A DNA stretch of 64,000 bases from Betaproteobacteria bacterium (GCA_028292435.1 JAQGMI010000125.1:1-64000), one strand, 5' to 3'. Positions 35,857-44,843 are shown, counted from the first letter of the stretch. Translations and numbers: made by a program. The notes: generated by a model from the letters alone, not told the origin.

Positions 35857-36842
35857 GCGGCGTACGAGTGAAAGCGCGCGCGGGACTACTATTCGGCGCT
35901 TTGGCGCTGATTGCGGTAATACAGAGCGCGAATGCGCAAACCTACCCGGTACGGCCGGTTCGTATGGTTGTGCCGTTTCCGCCGGGCGGCGGCACGGATG
36001 TCATCGGCCGTTTGATCGCGCAAAAACTTGCGATCGGACTTGGCCAGCAAGTCATCGTCGATAACCGGGCGGGCGCCGCAGGTCGGCTCGGCACCGAACA
36101 AGCCGCGCATGCGAGTCCCGATGGTTACACGTTACTCATGACGACTACGACGAGTATCATTACGGCGCCCGCCTTGTTCCCAAAATTGCCATACCGATCG
36201 CCGCAGGATTTCGCGCCGATTGGTCCTATTGTTACCGGCGCGATGGTGCTCGTCGCGCATCCGTCTGTACCCGCACGTTCCGTAAAGGCGCTGATCGCGT
36301 TGGCCAAGCAGCATCCGCGCGACCTTAACTTCGCCTCGACCGGTCCCGGCGATACCAACCATCTCGCGGCGGAACTTTTTCAAATCCGTGCGGGTGTGCA
36401 GATGGTGCATGTGCCATACAAGGGTGCTGCGCCGGCGACGCTTTCCGTGGTGATGGGCGAGACGAGTCTCATGTTCAGCAACATTGTGCCGGCAATGCCG
36501 CCGCTCACGTCCGGCAAAGTGCTGCCACTCGGCATTACGAGTCTCGCGCGCTCCCCGATGCTGCCTGCCGTGCTACCGATCGCGGAGCAGGGACTGCCTG
36601 GGTTCGAGGTCGAAAATCTCTACGCGTTGCTGGCGCCGCACGGCACGCCCGCCGAGATCGTCAAACGGCTGAGCAACGAACTGCGTAGGGCGGTGCAGTC
36701 AGCAGACATCCGCGAGCGATTGCAGGCTGATGGTTCGCGCATCGTTATCGGCACGCCGGAAGAACTCGAAAAGATTATTGTGACCGAAATTGCGAAATGG
36801 ACCGACGTTATCAAGACGGCCGGCATCAAGGCTGACTTTTGA
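35853..36842 (+). CDS. Bug/TctC periplasmic binding protein 2
   Basis: Third gene of the selenoprotein operon, starting from GTG within the partner's stop (GTGA). The 329-residue precursor has a signal peptide ending near ANAQ, then YPVRPVRMVVPFPPGGGTDV, VDNRAGAAGRLG, PDGYTLLMTTTTS and MVHVPYKGAAPATLSVV. Overlap with the upstream gene suggests that it supplies the substrate of the selenoprotein pair; the ligand itself is not known. Confidence 0.92.
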   Translation: MSGVRVKARAGLLFGALALIAVIQSANAQTYPVRPVRMVVPFPPGGGTDVIGRLIAQKLAIGLGQQVIVDNRAGAAGRLGTEQAAHASPDGYTLLMTTTTSIITAPALFPKLPYRSPQDFAPIGPIVTGAMVLVAHPSVPARSVKALIALAKQHPRDLNFASTGPGDTNHLAAELFQIRAGVQMVHVPYKGAAPATLSVVMGETSLMFSNIVPAMPPLTSGKVLPLGITSLARSPMLPAVLPIAEQGLPGFEVENLYALLAPHGTPAEIVKRLSNELRRAVQSADIRERLQADGSRIVIGTPEELEKIIVTEIAKWTDVIKTAGIKADF

Positions 36843-36852
36843 AAGATCGCAC

Positions 36853-37824
36853 ATGAACGCCCTTCGAAGTATTCAATGCGCTGCCTTTGCGCTCGCCGGC
36901 ATTATTTTCGCCACCAGTGTTTTCGCCCAGCCGTATCCGGAAAAGCCGCTGCGATTCATCGTTCCGTATGCGCCGGGCGGCGGCGCGGACATCATGGCGC
37001 GAATCCTGCAAACAAAACTGGTCGATCGCATCGGTCAGCAGGTGGTAATCGACAATCGGCCGGGTGCCGGCGGCAACATCGGCGCAGATGTCGCGGCGAA
37101 GGCGCCCGCGAACGGTTATACGTTGTTTATGGCCACTGCGAACTTTTCGATGGCGCCTGGACTCTTTGGCAAGTTGCCATTTGATCCGGTCCGCGATTTT
37201 GCGCCCGTGTCGCTGCTTGCAAAGTCGCCAAGCATCGTCGCGGTGAATCCGTCGCTACCCGCGAATTCGATTAAAGAACTGATCAATCTGGCAAAAGCTT
37301 CTCCGGGCAAGATCAATTACGCGAGTGATGGCGGCGGACCGCTCCAACTCTTTGTCGAACTGCTAAAGACGATGGCGAAGGTCGATTTGACTAACATTCC
37401 GTACAACAGCACCGGCCCGGCTGCGATTGCCACAATTGCGGGAGAAACGTCGGTGATTGTTGCGCCTGCGCCCGCGCTGATCCCGTTCGCCAAAAGCGGC
37501 CGCTTGCGCGCCCTGGCCGTCACCAGCGCGCAGCGCATTCAAGTCATGCGCGAACTGCCGACCGTGGCCGAATCCGGTGTCCCGGGATTCGAAGCAAATC
37601 AGTGGTATGGAATCCTGGTCCCTACGGGCACCCCGGCCGCAATCATCGGCGAACTGAACCGGCAGTGCGTAGCCATCATGCAGATGAGCGACATCAAAGA
37701 ACGTCTTGCGCACGACGCGGCCATCGCAATCGGCAACTCGCCGGCCGAATTCGGCCGGTTTCTGAAAGAAGACATCGACAAGTGGACAACCGCCGCGAAA
37801 TTGTCTGGCGCGCACGCGCGCTGA
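36853..37824 (+). CDS. Bug/TctC periplasmic binding protein 3
   Basis: Last gene of the selenoprotein operon, 10 nt after Bug 2. I chose ATG 36853 (MNALRSIQCAAFALAGIIFA), which gives a clean signal peptide cut near VFAQ; the frame extends further up into Bug 2. It has YPEKPLRFIVPYAPGGGADI and IDNRPGAGGNIG. The usual VPYKG is changed to NIPYNSTGPAAIATI, which points to a different ligand from Bug 2. Ends convergent with Bug 4; no terminator is visible in the 17-nt gap. Confidence 0.92.
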   Translation: MNALRSIQCAAFALAGIIFATSVFAQPYPEKPLRFIVPYAPGGGADIMARILQTKLVDRIGQQVVIDNRPGAGGNIGADVAAKAPANGYTLFMATANFSMAPGLFGKLPFDPVRDFAPVSLLAKSPSIVAVNPSLPANSIKELINLAKASPGKINYASDGGGPLQLFVELLKTMAKVDLTNIPYNSTGPAAIATIAGETSVIVAPAPALIPFAKSGRLRALAVTSAQRIQVMRELPTVAESGVPGFEANQWYGILVPTGTPAAIIGELNRQCVAIMQMSDIKERLAHDAAIAIGNSPAEFGRFLKEDIDKWTTAAKLSGAHAR

Positions 37825-37841
37825 CGGTTATTCCGCTTGTT

Positions 37842-38795
37842 CTAATCGGTGACCGCGCCGGACTCTTTAACTACTTTCGCCCACTTATCGATTTCACTGC
37901 GAATAAGTGCGCCAAATTGCTCGGGCGTGCCGCCGAGTACGTCGGAGTCGACAGCGCGATAACGCTCCTGTACATCAGGCTGCTTGAGCAGCGCCACGGA
38001 TTCAGTGTTCAGACGCGCGATGATGTCGCGCGGCGTGCCAGCGGGCGCGGACAAGCCGTGCCAGGTGCTGACGTCATAGCCGGGCACGCCAGCCTCGCCG
38101 ATCGTCGGCAGATCGGGCGCTTGCGGTGAGCGTGCCGCCGTCGAAATACCCAGTCCGCGCAGCTTGCCGGTTTTGATATGCGGCATGGATGCTGACGCGC
38201 TCGCGAGTGCAACTTCGATCTGCCCGCTGATGAGCGCCACGGTCGCGGGTGCGCCGCTCTTGTAAGGCACGTGATTCATTTTCACGCCTGCGAGCATGCT
38301 CAGATATTCGAACGCGAGATGGCTCGTGCTGCCGGAGGACGCGTAGTTGAGCTGGCCCGGGTGCGATTTCGCGAAGGCGACCAATTCCCTGACGGAGCGC
38401 GACGGCACCGACGGATGCACCGTCAGGATATAGGGACTCGCTATCAATACCGAAATCGGCGCGAAGTCCTTCACGAGGTTGTAGTTCAGTTGCTTGTACA
38501 GCGATGCATTGATCGCGTGCGACAAGCTCGCATAGAACAATACATAGCCGTCGGGCGTTGCGCGCGCTGCAATCTCGGCGCCGATATTGGCGCCGGCGCC
38601 CGGCCGGTTGTCGATCACGACCTGCTGACCGAGCCGCTCGCCGAGTTTGAGAGCGAAGATGCGCGCCGTCGTATCCGTGTTGCCGCTCGCGTAGGGTACG
38701 ATTAGGCGCACCGGCTTTGTCGGGTACGCCTGCGCCGCCGCGAGTAGAGGTGTGACGGCAAGCAGCGCGCCGATCGCGCAGCGAAACGTGCTCAT
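37842..38795 (-). CDS. Bug/TctC periplasmic binding protein 4
   Basis: Starts at the ATG ending at 38795, overlapping the Bug 5 stop (ATGA), giving 317 residues with a signal peptide cut near AAAQ. The ligand-loop motif reads YPTKPVRLIVPYASGNTDTT, where the usual PGG is replaced by SGN. IDNRPGAGANIG, PDGYVLFYAS and MNHVPYKSGAPATVALI are present. Last gene of the operon Bug 6 - MmgE/PrpD - Bug 5 - Bug 4. Confidence 0.92.
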   Translation of the reverse strand: MSTFRCAIGALLAVTPLLAAAQAYPTKPVRLIVPYASGNTDTTARIFALKLGERLGQQVVIDNRPGAGANIGAEIAARATPDGYVLFYASLSHAINASLYKQLNYNLVKDFAPISVLIASPYILTVHPSVPSRSVRELVAFAKSHPGQLNYASSGSTSHLAFEYLSMLAGVKMNHVPYKSGAPATVALISGQIEVALASASASMPHIKTGKLRGLGISTAARSPQAPDLPTIGEAGVPGYDVSTWHGLSAPAGTPRDIIARLNTESVALLKQPDVQERYRAVDSDVLGGTPEQFGALIRSEIDKWAKVVKESGAVTD

Positions 38796-39763
38796 GGGTT
38801 GAGCGAAATGCCCGCTTCGCGAATGACGCGCGACCATTTGTTTGCTTCGGATTTGATGAATGCGGTGAATTCTTCAGGCGAACTGCCGACGGGTTCAGCG
38901 CCGAGTGCCGTCAACCGCTCGAGCAATTCCGGCGATTTCACCTGGCGCGCGGCGTCGCGCGAAAACTTCTGCACGATTTCAGGCGGCGTGCCGGCCGGCA
39001 TCGCGAGCCCCGACCAGCCAACGACACCTGCGCCGGGATAGCCCGCTTCCGCCATCGTCGGCGTATCGGGATAGGCGACCGCGCGCTTTTCGCCGCCGGT
39101 CGCGAGCAGCCGCAGGCGCCCCTCTTTGATATGCGCGTTCACGCCAGCCGACGTTGAAAAGAGCAGCACGTACTGGCCGCCGATCAAATCGGTGACCGCC
39201 GGCGTTTCACCCTTATATGGCACGTGCACCATGCGCATCTTCGTTTCCATCCGGAACAGCTCGCCCGCGAGGTGAGTGAGATTGCCGACGCCGAACGAAC
39301 CGTAGATGAGATCGCCGGGACGCGATTTGCCGAGCGCCACCAGTTCCTTAACCGAGCGGACCGGCAGCGACGGATGAACGACGAGCACGATGACGTTGAT
39401 GACGCTCTGCATGACCGGCGCAAAGTCCTTGAATGCATCGTAAGGCAGCGTCTTGTACACGAACGGATTGATCGTGAGCACCGATGTAAACGGCGCGGCG
39501 AGCGTATAGCCGTCGGGCTTGGCTTTGGCGAGTGCCTCCATGCCGATGATGCCGTTCGCACCCGGGCGGTTGTCGATAATGACCTGTTGACCCCACGATT
39601 CGCTTAACTTCACCGCAATCGCTCGCGCGACGATGTCCACGGCGCCGCCGGCTGTCTGCGGCACGATGATGCGCACTGGTCGGTTCGGATAATCACCGGT
39701 CTGCGCGAGAGCGGGTATTGCAATGAGCGCCGCGAATGCAGCGACCGCGATCGATCGAATCAT
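38792..39763 (-). CDS. Bug/TctC periplasmic binding protein 5
   Basis: From the ATG ending at 39763 (preceded by GGAGG at 7-8 nt) the product is 323 residues, with a signal peptide cut near ALAQ. Motifs: YPNRPVRIIVPQTAGGAVDI, IDNRPGANGIIG, PDGYTLAAPF and MVHVPYKGETPAVTDLI. It lies directly downstream of the MmgE/PrpD gene, with a short tandem repeat in between, and is coupled to Bug 4. Confidence 0.92.
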   Translation of the reverse strand: MIRSIAVAAFAALIAIPALAQTGDYPNRPVRIIVPQTAGGAVDIVARAIAVKLSESWGQQVIIDNRPGANGIIGMEALAKAKPDGYTLAAPFTSVLTINPFVYKTLPYDAFKDFAPVMQSVINVIVLVVHPSLPVRSVKELVALGKSRPGDLIYGSFGVGNLTHLAGELFRMETKMRMVHVPYKGETPAVTDLIGGQYVLLFSTSAGVNAHIKEGRLRLLATGGEKRAVAYPDTPTMAEAGYPGAGVVGWSGLAMPAGTPPEIVQKFSRDAARQVKSPELLERLTALGAEPVGSSPEEFTAFIKSEANKWSRVIREAGISLNP

Positions 39764-39792
39764 GATCACTCCTCCGATTTTTAAGTCTCTAA

Positions 39793-39819
39793 CCGCAAAG
39801 GACGCGAAGGACGCAAAGG
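39793..39819 (+). repeat. Three tandem 9-nt units (KDAKDAKE-type repeat)
   Basis: CCGCAAAGG (39793-39801), ACGCGAAGG (39802-39810) and ACGCAAAGG (39811-39819) follow one another directly, preceded by CTCTAA. I recall very similar ACGCAAAGG arrays in intergenic DNA of many unrelated bacteria, where they give spurious AKDAKDAKE peptides. It lies between the MmgE/PrpD stop and the Bug 5 start. Confidence 0.75.
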
Positions 39820-39822
39820 AAA

Positions 39823-41202
39823 TCAGGCCGTCTTGCGCTTGCGCTGTTCGTCGCCTGCACGCAGTAGTTCCATCAATCCGCGCACCGAGCCGAATTCTTC
39901 GAGCTTCGTGACTGCATTGATCACGGCATCGATGTTGGCCGCAGACAGGCGTCCTTTCGCATATGTGCGGAATTTAGATTCGATCTGCGCGCGCGTGAGC
40001 GGATTTTCGGCCGAGCCGCGCGGATGATCGCAGCGCATGCTGAGTGTTTTGCCGTCGGTCGTGTGCACTTCGACGACCGCTTGCACGCCGGTCAACGCGG
40101 AATCGATTTTCACGTCGACCATTTCCGCCGCGAATTTGCGCAGTACCGGATCGTCGTAACGCGCCGGCTCGAATTGCGCGAGCGTCAATTCGCGGTCGTG
40201 CAGGATCACCGCGGCCGCGTAATGCGTCGATAGCAGCGCATCGAATTTGCCTTTGTAGCGCGGGAAGATGCCATGCATGTCGACCGCAACCTTGCTCATC
40301 TTCACATCGACTTTTTTAACCTGCGACGGCTTGAGGTCGTTTTTCTCGACGAGATCGAACATCGCGGTGATAAAGCCCTGGATCGTCGAGGCCGAGGGCC
40401 ACAGGCGCAAAGCAATCTGCTCGAGTTCCCAGCGCTGGCCGAGTTGGTCGGTCGCCGCCGCCGGGGTGCCGCCGTTGGAGTAAGTATTGAAGAGGCCGCC
40501 GTCTTTGTGCGTCAGAAATTCCTGCGTCGCGAGAAAATCCTGCTGCGCGAGCAGCGCCGCCATCAAGCCCGACAACGCGCCGCGGCATTGATGAAATTTA
40601 ACTGTCGGCGTTCCCCACGCGGCAAACGTGCCGGCCGACTGGCTGCCGGCAAGCCCGAACGCTTTCGCCATCCTGACCGGATCGAGCCCGATCAGGCGGC
40701 CCACGGCGGCGGCGGAGCCAAAGGGGCCCAATACGCCGGGGCCGTGCCAGCCGCGCTTGCGTGCTTCGGGGTAATCGAGTCCGAGCCCTATGCGCGTGGT
40801 GATCTCGCAGCCGAGCGCAATCGCAACGAGCAGATCGCTTCCGGACAAGCCATCGCGTTCGGCAATCGCGAGCGCCGGCGGAATCACCTCGGGCGTTACA
40901 TGCGTCAGCGTCGAACGATGGATGTCGCACATCGTGACTGCGGTGATCAGATAACCGTTGAGCATCGTCGCGCCGGCTAGCGACAGGCGGTCGCCGCCGA
41001 TCACGCTGCTTTCGTTCGATTGCGCGATGCCCGAGGCGAGCGCCGCGAGCTGGTGGGTTTCTTCGCCCTGGTGGCCGGCGACTGCGCACGCCAGCGTATC
41101 GAGCAAAATGTTTTTGCAATATTCGCGCGTGCGCTGCGGAATATCTTCGTATTTGAGCGCCGACGAAAACGCCGCCAGCACCGCGGTGGTTTCAGCTGCC
41201 AT
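39823..41202 (-). CDS. MmgE/PrpD family protein
   Basis: MmgE/PrpD proteins include 2-methylcitrate dehydratase, cis-aconitate decarboxylase and many uncharacterised carboxylate-transforming enzymes. The product is 459 residues from the ATG ending at 41202, which has GGAGG at 8 nt; another ATG lies two codons earlier, too close to that site. Family marks are ILLDTLACAVAGHQGEETHQ, HRSTLTHVTPEVIPPALAIA and KFHQCRGALSGLMAALLAQQ. The rest of the methylcitrate cycle (prpB, prpC) is absent, so a propionate role is unlikely. Flanked by Bug genes on the same strand. Confidence 0.88.
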   Translation of the reverse strand: MAAETTAVLAAFSSALKYEDIPQRTREYCKNILLDTLACAVAGHQGEETHQLAALASGIAQSNESSVIGGDRLSLAGATMLNGYLITAVTMCDIHRSTLTHVTPEVIPPALAIAERDGLSGSDLLVAIALGCEITTRIGLGLDYPEARKRGWHGPGVLGPFGSAAAVGRLIGLDPVRMAKAFGLAGSQSAGTFAAWGTPTVKFHQCRGALSGLMAALLAQQDFLATQEFLTHKDGGLFNTYSNGGTPAAATDQLGQRWELEQIALRLWPSASTIQGFITAMFDLVEKNDLKPSQVKKVDVKMSKVAVDMHGIFPRYKGKFDALLSTHYAAAVILHDRELTLAQFEPARYDDPVLRKFAAEMVDVKIDSALTGVQAVVEVHTTDGKTLSMRCDHPRGSAENPLTRAQIESKFRTYAKGRLSAANIDAVINAVTKLEEFGSVRGLMELLRAGDEQRKRKTA

Positions 41203-41278
41203 TGCCATCTCCTCCGTCCATGTCCGTGCAGATTATTTCAGCACGTTCATCATAACTCAAAGCTGGAATGCGCCAGTC

Positions 41279-42229
41279 TTACTCGGGCTTCAGACCCGCG
41301 CGCTTGATGATTGCGGCGTAACGCGCGGTTTCGCTCTTCACGAGCTTGCCGAGATCGTCGGGTGTGCCGGGCCACGGGTCCATGCCGGCGCCGATCAGGC
41401 GCTCGCGCAGATCGGGCGACGCGAGTGCGCGATTGATTTCCTGATTCAGCCGTGAGACGAGTTCTTTTTGCATCGCGATCGGCGCGAAGACCGCGTACCA
41501 GATCGGCATCACAAAGTCGTCAACCCCAGCTTCTTTCGACGTCGGCACATCCGGCAGCGTCGCAATGCGACTCTCCGCCAGCACCGCGAGCGGCCGCACC
41601 TTGCCCGCGCGGATCTGCGGCATCACGGATGCGACCGACACGATGACTTCATCCACTTCGCCGCCCATCAAAGAGAGGGTCGCGATCGTCGCGCCCTTGT
41701 ACGGCACATGCACCATCTTAATTTGCGTGAGCGTCATGAACAGCTCGTTGGCGAGATGGTTCGTCGTGCCGGGTCCGCCCGAGCCGTAGTTGAGCTTGCC
41801 TGGATGCGCGCGCGCGAGCGCGATGAAATCCTTGAGCGTTTTCACGGGCACGGTTGGATGTACGAGCAGCACGTTCTGTATAGAGGCCAGCCGCGCCACC
41901 GGTGCAAGATCGCGCGCCGCGTCGTAGTCGAGATGCGCGTAGAGCGATGGGCTGATCGCGATGGTCGGTGAAGTGATGAGAAGGTTGTAGCCGTCGGGCG
42001 GCGCCTTCGCTGCAAGGCCGATGCCGAGATTGCCGCCGGCGCCGACCCGGTTGTCGGCGACAATGTTCTGGCCGAGTTGTTCGGTGAGCTTCTGGATCAG
42101 CGCGCGTCCAAGCAGGTCGCTGGGGCCGCCTGCCGGGAACGATACGATCATGCGGATCGGCTTTGCCGGCCACGGTTGCGCTTGCGCAGCGGAAGCGGCG
42201 AGCGCGAGCAGGCAGATCAACGTACGCAT
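41279..42229 (-). CDS. Bug/TctC periplasmic binding protein 6
   Basis: A 316-residue precursor (MRTLICLLALAASAAQAQ, cut near AQAQ). Motifs: WPAKPIRMIVSFPAGGPSDL, ADNRVGAGGNLG, PDGYNLLITS and MVHVPYKGATIATLSLM. It is the first gene of the minus-strand operon that continues into MmgE/PrpD 76 nt later. It is divergent from the enolase-superfamily gene. Confidence 0.92.
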   Translation of the reverse strand: MRTLICLLALAASAAQAQPWPAKPIRMIVSFPAGGPSDLLGRALIQKLTEQLGQNIVADNRVGAGGNLGIGLAAKAPPDGYNLLITSPTIAISPSLYAHLDYDAARDLAPVARLASIQNVLLVHPTVPVKTLKDFIALARAHPGKLNYGSGGPGTTNHLANELFMTLTQIKMVHVPYKGATIATLSLMGGEVDEVIVSVASVMPQIRAGKVRPLAVLAESRIATLPDVPTSKEAGVDDFVMPIWYAVFAPIAMQKELVSRLNQEINRALASPDLRERLIGAGMDPWPGTPDDLGKLVKSETARYAAIIKRAGLKPE

Positions 42230-42348
42230 TTTTTATTTCCTCAAGGCGGCAGTGCGTATTGCGGGCTTGAAGTGTAGCGCATCGCGCGCGCTTCATTCAA
42301 CGCGCGGGACTGGTAGACTGCGGACTCCATTCGGGAAGGAACAGCGCA

Positions 42349-43446
42349 ATGAAAATCACCAAAGTTGAAACCATCGTCGTCAGCATGCCGATGATCATCG
42401 AAGGCAGCGTCATGCCGAAGCAGGGCGGCAAGCCGCGCACGAGCATGGATACGCTGCTCGTGAAAATCGAAACCGACGAAGGCATCACCGGCTGGGGCGA
42501 AGGTTTCGGCCATCGGATTTTTACCGCGACCAAAGCGGCGCTCGATTCGTTTATCGGCCCGATGTGCATCGGACGTGATCCTACCCAGATCAGCACGCTT
42601 GTTGATGAATTGCAGCGCAACCTCGGCGGCGTTGGTCGCAACGGGCCGCCGATGTACGCGCTGTCGGCGATTGACATTGCGCTGTGGGACATCGCGGGCA
42701 AAATCGCGAAACTACCGCTTTATCGTTTGCTCGGCGGCGCGGTCAGGCAGGAGTTGCCGGCGTACGCCAGTTTATTGCGCTACGGCGAGCCCAAAGCGGT
42801 GACCCAATACACCGAGCGCGCGCTAAAACGCGGCTACAAGCACATCAAGCTGCATGAAATTACCGTCGCGCCGATCAAGGCAGCGCGCGCCGCGGCAGGG
42901 CCCGACATCCCGATCATGATCGATTGCAATTGCCCGTGGACGATCGATGAGGCGATCAGGATGGCGCGCACGCTGCAGGAATTCAATCCGCACTGGCTGG
43001 AAGAGCCGATCTGGCCGCCGGAAGATCATAAAGGTCTCGCGCGCGTGCGCACGCATGGCGGCCTGCCGACTGCGGCAGGTGAAAACGCGATGCTGCCGGA
43101 ATTCAAAAGCATGTTCGAGCACGAAGCGTTGAGTTACGCACAGCCGAGCATCACCAAAGTCGGCGGCGTCACGATGATGCGCAAAGTCATGGCGCTCGCC
43201 GATGCGTTCGGCGTCACAGTCGTCCCGCATTCCGCATATTTTGGCCCGGGTTTGCTGGCGTCGATTCATTGCATCGCCGCGATGGCGAATCCGACGCTCG
43301 TCGAGCGCTACGACGCCGACTTTGCCGAAAATGTGCTCCACGATGCGATCAATCCGAAGAGCAACGGCTGCATCGCGGTGCCGCAAGGACCGGGGCTCGG
43401 TCTCGATCCCGATCCAAAGCTGATGGAAAAGCTGCGCGCGAAGTGA
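42349..43446 (+). CDS. Mandelate racemase / muconate lactonizing enzyme family protein
   Basis: Enolase-superfamily enzyme of 365 residues that abstracts the alpha proton of a carboxylate; the substrate is unknown. The barrel has the second-strand motif K167-L-H169, where most relatives have KxK, the metal ligands Asp192 (MIDCN), Glu218 (WLEEP) and Glu245 (GEN), Lys270 (SITKVGG) and His294 (VPHSAYFGPG). GGAAGGAA lies upstream of the ATG. Divergent from Bug 6, so a shared control region of 119 nt is likely. Confidence 0.88.
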   Translation: MKITKVETIVVSMPMIIEGSVMPKQGGKPRTSMDTLLVKIETDEGITGWGEGFGHRIFTATKAALDSFIGPMCIGRDPTQISTLVDELQRNLGGVGRNGPPMYALSAIDIALWDIAGKIAKLPLYRLLGGAVRQELPAYASLLRYGEPKAVTQYTERALKRGYKHIKLHEITVAPIKAARAAAGPDIPIMIDCNCPWTIDEAIRMARTLQEFNPHWLEEPIWPPEDHKGLARVRTHGGLPTAAGENAMLPEFKSMFEHEALSYAQPSITKVGGVTMMRKVMALADAFGVTVVPHSAYFGPGLLASIHCIAAMANPTLVERYDADFAENVLHDAINPKSNGCIAVPQGPGLGLDPDPKLMEKLRAK

Positions 43447-43489
43447 GCAGCCGCGGGAACCTGCCGGGTGTCCGGGCGCTCTGACGTAT

Positions 43490-43918
43490 ATGAGTGGCAA
43501 AATATTTCGTCCCGCAATCATCGCGCTGGCCATCGTTGTTCTGGCCGGCTGCGCAACCATTGAAGAAGATTACTCAGCCACGCGCAATAGCTGGCAGGGC
43601 GCCAGCTACGACGCCGTCCTTGCGCAATGGGGCCAGCCGCAGCGTTACACGGTGACAGAAGACGGCCGCTACGTTTACACCTGGTTCTCGCAGACGGGTG
43701 GCGGCGGCAGCGGTGGCGGGCTGAATTCATCGATCGGCGTATTCGGCGGCAGCGGCGGCATGGGCATCGGTGTTGGCACCGGCATTGCGCTGGGGCAGGG
43801 CGGCAGCGACTACATGCGCTGTGAACGCACGCTTTACTTCAAAGAAGCGCGCGTCGTCGAGCAGTCGTGGCTGGGGCCATCGCGCTACTGCAGCTTGTTT
43901 CGTCGCAATACGGGCTGA
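43490..43918 (+). CDS. Small outer-membrane-type lipoprotein, glycine-rich
   Basis: A 142-residue lipoprotein with lipobox LAGC; Cys21 would be lipidated. The mature part begins ATIEEDYSATRNSWQGASYD and has a SmpA/BamE-like hint (SYDAVLAQWGQPQRYTV). It continues with a Gly/Ser-rich stretch (about residues 63-105) and a C-terminal ERTLYFKEARVVEQSWLGPS. No family assigned with certainty. No catabolic role is suggested by the sequence although it sits among catabolic genes. Confidence 0.75.
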   Translation: MSGKIFRPAIIALAIVVLAGCATIEEDYSATRNSWQGASYDAVLAQWGQPQRYTVTEDGRYVYTWFSQTGGGGSGGGLNSSIGVFGGSGGMGIGVGTGIALGQGGSDYMRCERTLYFKEARVVEQSWLGPSRYCSLFRRNTG

Positions 43919-44047
43919 TTGCCCGGACCTTCAGTTTCCGTCCGTACATTTCTACTGGTTGTATGGCGGTGCGTTGAGGCCGGGATCGTCGGCGCGCGGC
44001 GGAGAACTGGTTTAAGATTCGGGGCCAATTCCCCAGCCGAGAATTCA

Positions 44048-44809
44048 ATGACTGCAGCAGCCAGCGTGCGCGAGACCGTGAGTGCTGCCGAGTGGCAATT
44101 GCGCTGCGAGCTCGCGGCCGCGCACCGGCTCGTCGCGCATTTCGTGTTCGTCGATCTGACATACAACCACATCTCGATGCGCGTGCCCGTCGAACCTACG
44201 CATTTTCTCGTGAAGCCGGCCAACGTGTTCATGGAGCAGGTCACCGCGTCCAATCTCGTTAAATACGATCTCGACGGCAATCAAGTGCTGGCTTCGGCGT
44301 TCAAAGCAGCGCCGTCTGCGTACAACATTCACGGCGCCATCCTGCGCGAGCGTCCCGATCTGAATTCGATCGTGCATACGCATTCACCGGCCAACATCGC
44401 GGTGTCGGCGCAGGAGCAGGGTTTGCTGATGCTTTCGCAGCAGGCGATGCGTTTTTACCGGCAGATCGCGTACTACGTTTACGACGGCGATGATGCGACC
44501 AAAGAAGGCGCAACCCGCCTTGCCCGTGCTATGGGCGACAAGTGGCTCATGATCCTGCACAACCACGGCGCGGTCGTCTGCGGCAAAACCATCCAGGACG
44601 CGTATATCCAGAATCATTTTCTCGAGCTCGCGTGCCGCGCGCAGATCGGCGCGCTTGCAGGCGGTGCCGAGCTCATCACGCCGTCGCGCGAATTATGCGA
44701 AGAGCGTGTGAAGATGTTCGGCCACGTCGGGCAATACGATGCGTCGAGCCGCGACTGGCAGGCGGGCATGGAACTGGTCGAGAAACATTATCCCGACTAT
44801 AAAAACTGA
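44048..44809 (+). CDS. Class II aldolase/adducin family protein
   Basis: Zinc-dependent aldolase or decarboxylase fold of the FucA/AraD type, 253 residues, cytoplasmic. The zinc ligands are visible as His110 and His112 (SIVHTHSPANIAVSA) and His171 (ILHNHGAVVCGKTIQDAYIQ). The N-terminal part has DLTYNHISMRVPVEPTHFLV. Substrate unknown; adducin-like bacterial members are diverse. Start ATG 44048 is the first Met of the family-like region. Bug 7 follows 34 nt later, probably in the same transcript. Confidence 0.87.
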   Translation: MTAAASVRETVSAAEWQLRCELAAAHRLVAHFVFVDLTYNHISMRVPVEPTHFLVKPANVFMEQVTASNLVKYDLDGNQVLASAFKAAPSAYNIHGAILRERPDLNSIVHTHSPANIAVSAQEQGLLMLSQQAMRFYRQIAYYVYDGDDATKEGATRLARAMGDKWLMILHNHGAVVCGKTIQDAYIQNHFLELACRAQIGALAGGAELITPSRELCEERVKMFGHVGQYDASSRDWQAGMELVEKHYPDYKN

Positions 44810-44843
44810 CGCACACGAACGACAGGATTTAAAGGAGGGCAAC

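Noticed and set aside
39723..39911. Small plus-strand ORF with AKDAKDAKE
   Set aside because: The peptide is only the translation of the 9-nt tandem repeat; such peptides are a known source of false hypothetical proteins.
40273..40980. 235-codon plus-strand frame inside MmgE/PrpD
   Set aside because: Arg-rich translation with no family features, opposite a clearly conserved gene. Similar shadows at 55976-56824 and 58224-59084 were also dropped.
43911..43925. CGGGC-TGATT-GCCCG hairpin at the lipoprotein stop
   Set aside because: Only 5 bp and no T tract follows, so I do not call it a terminator.
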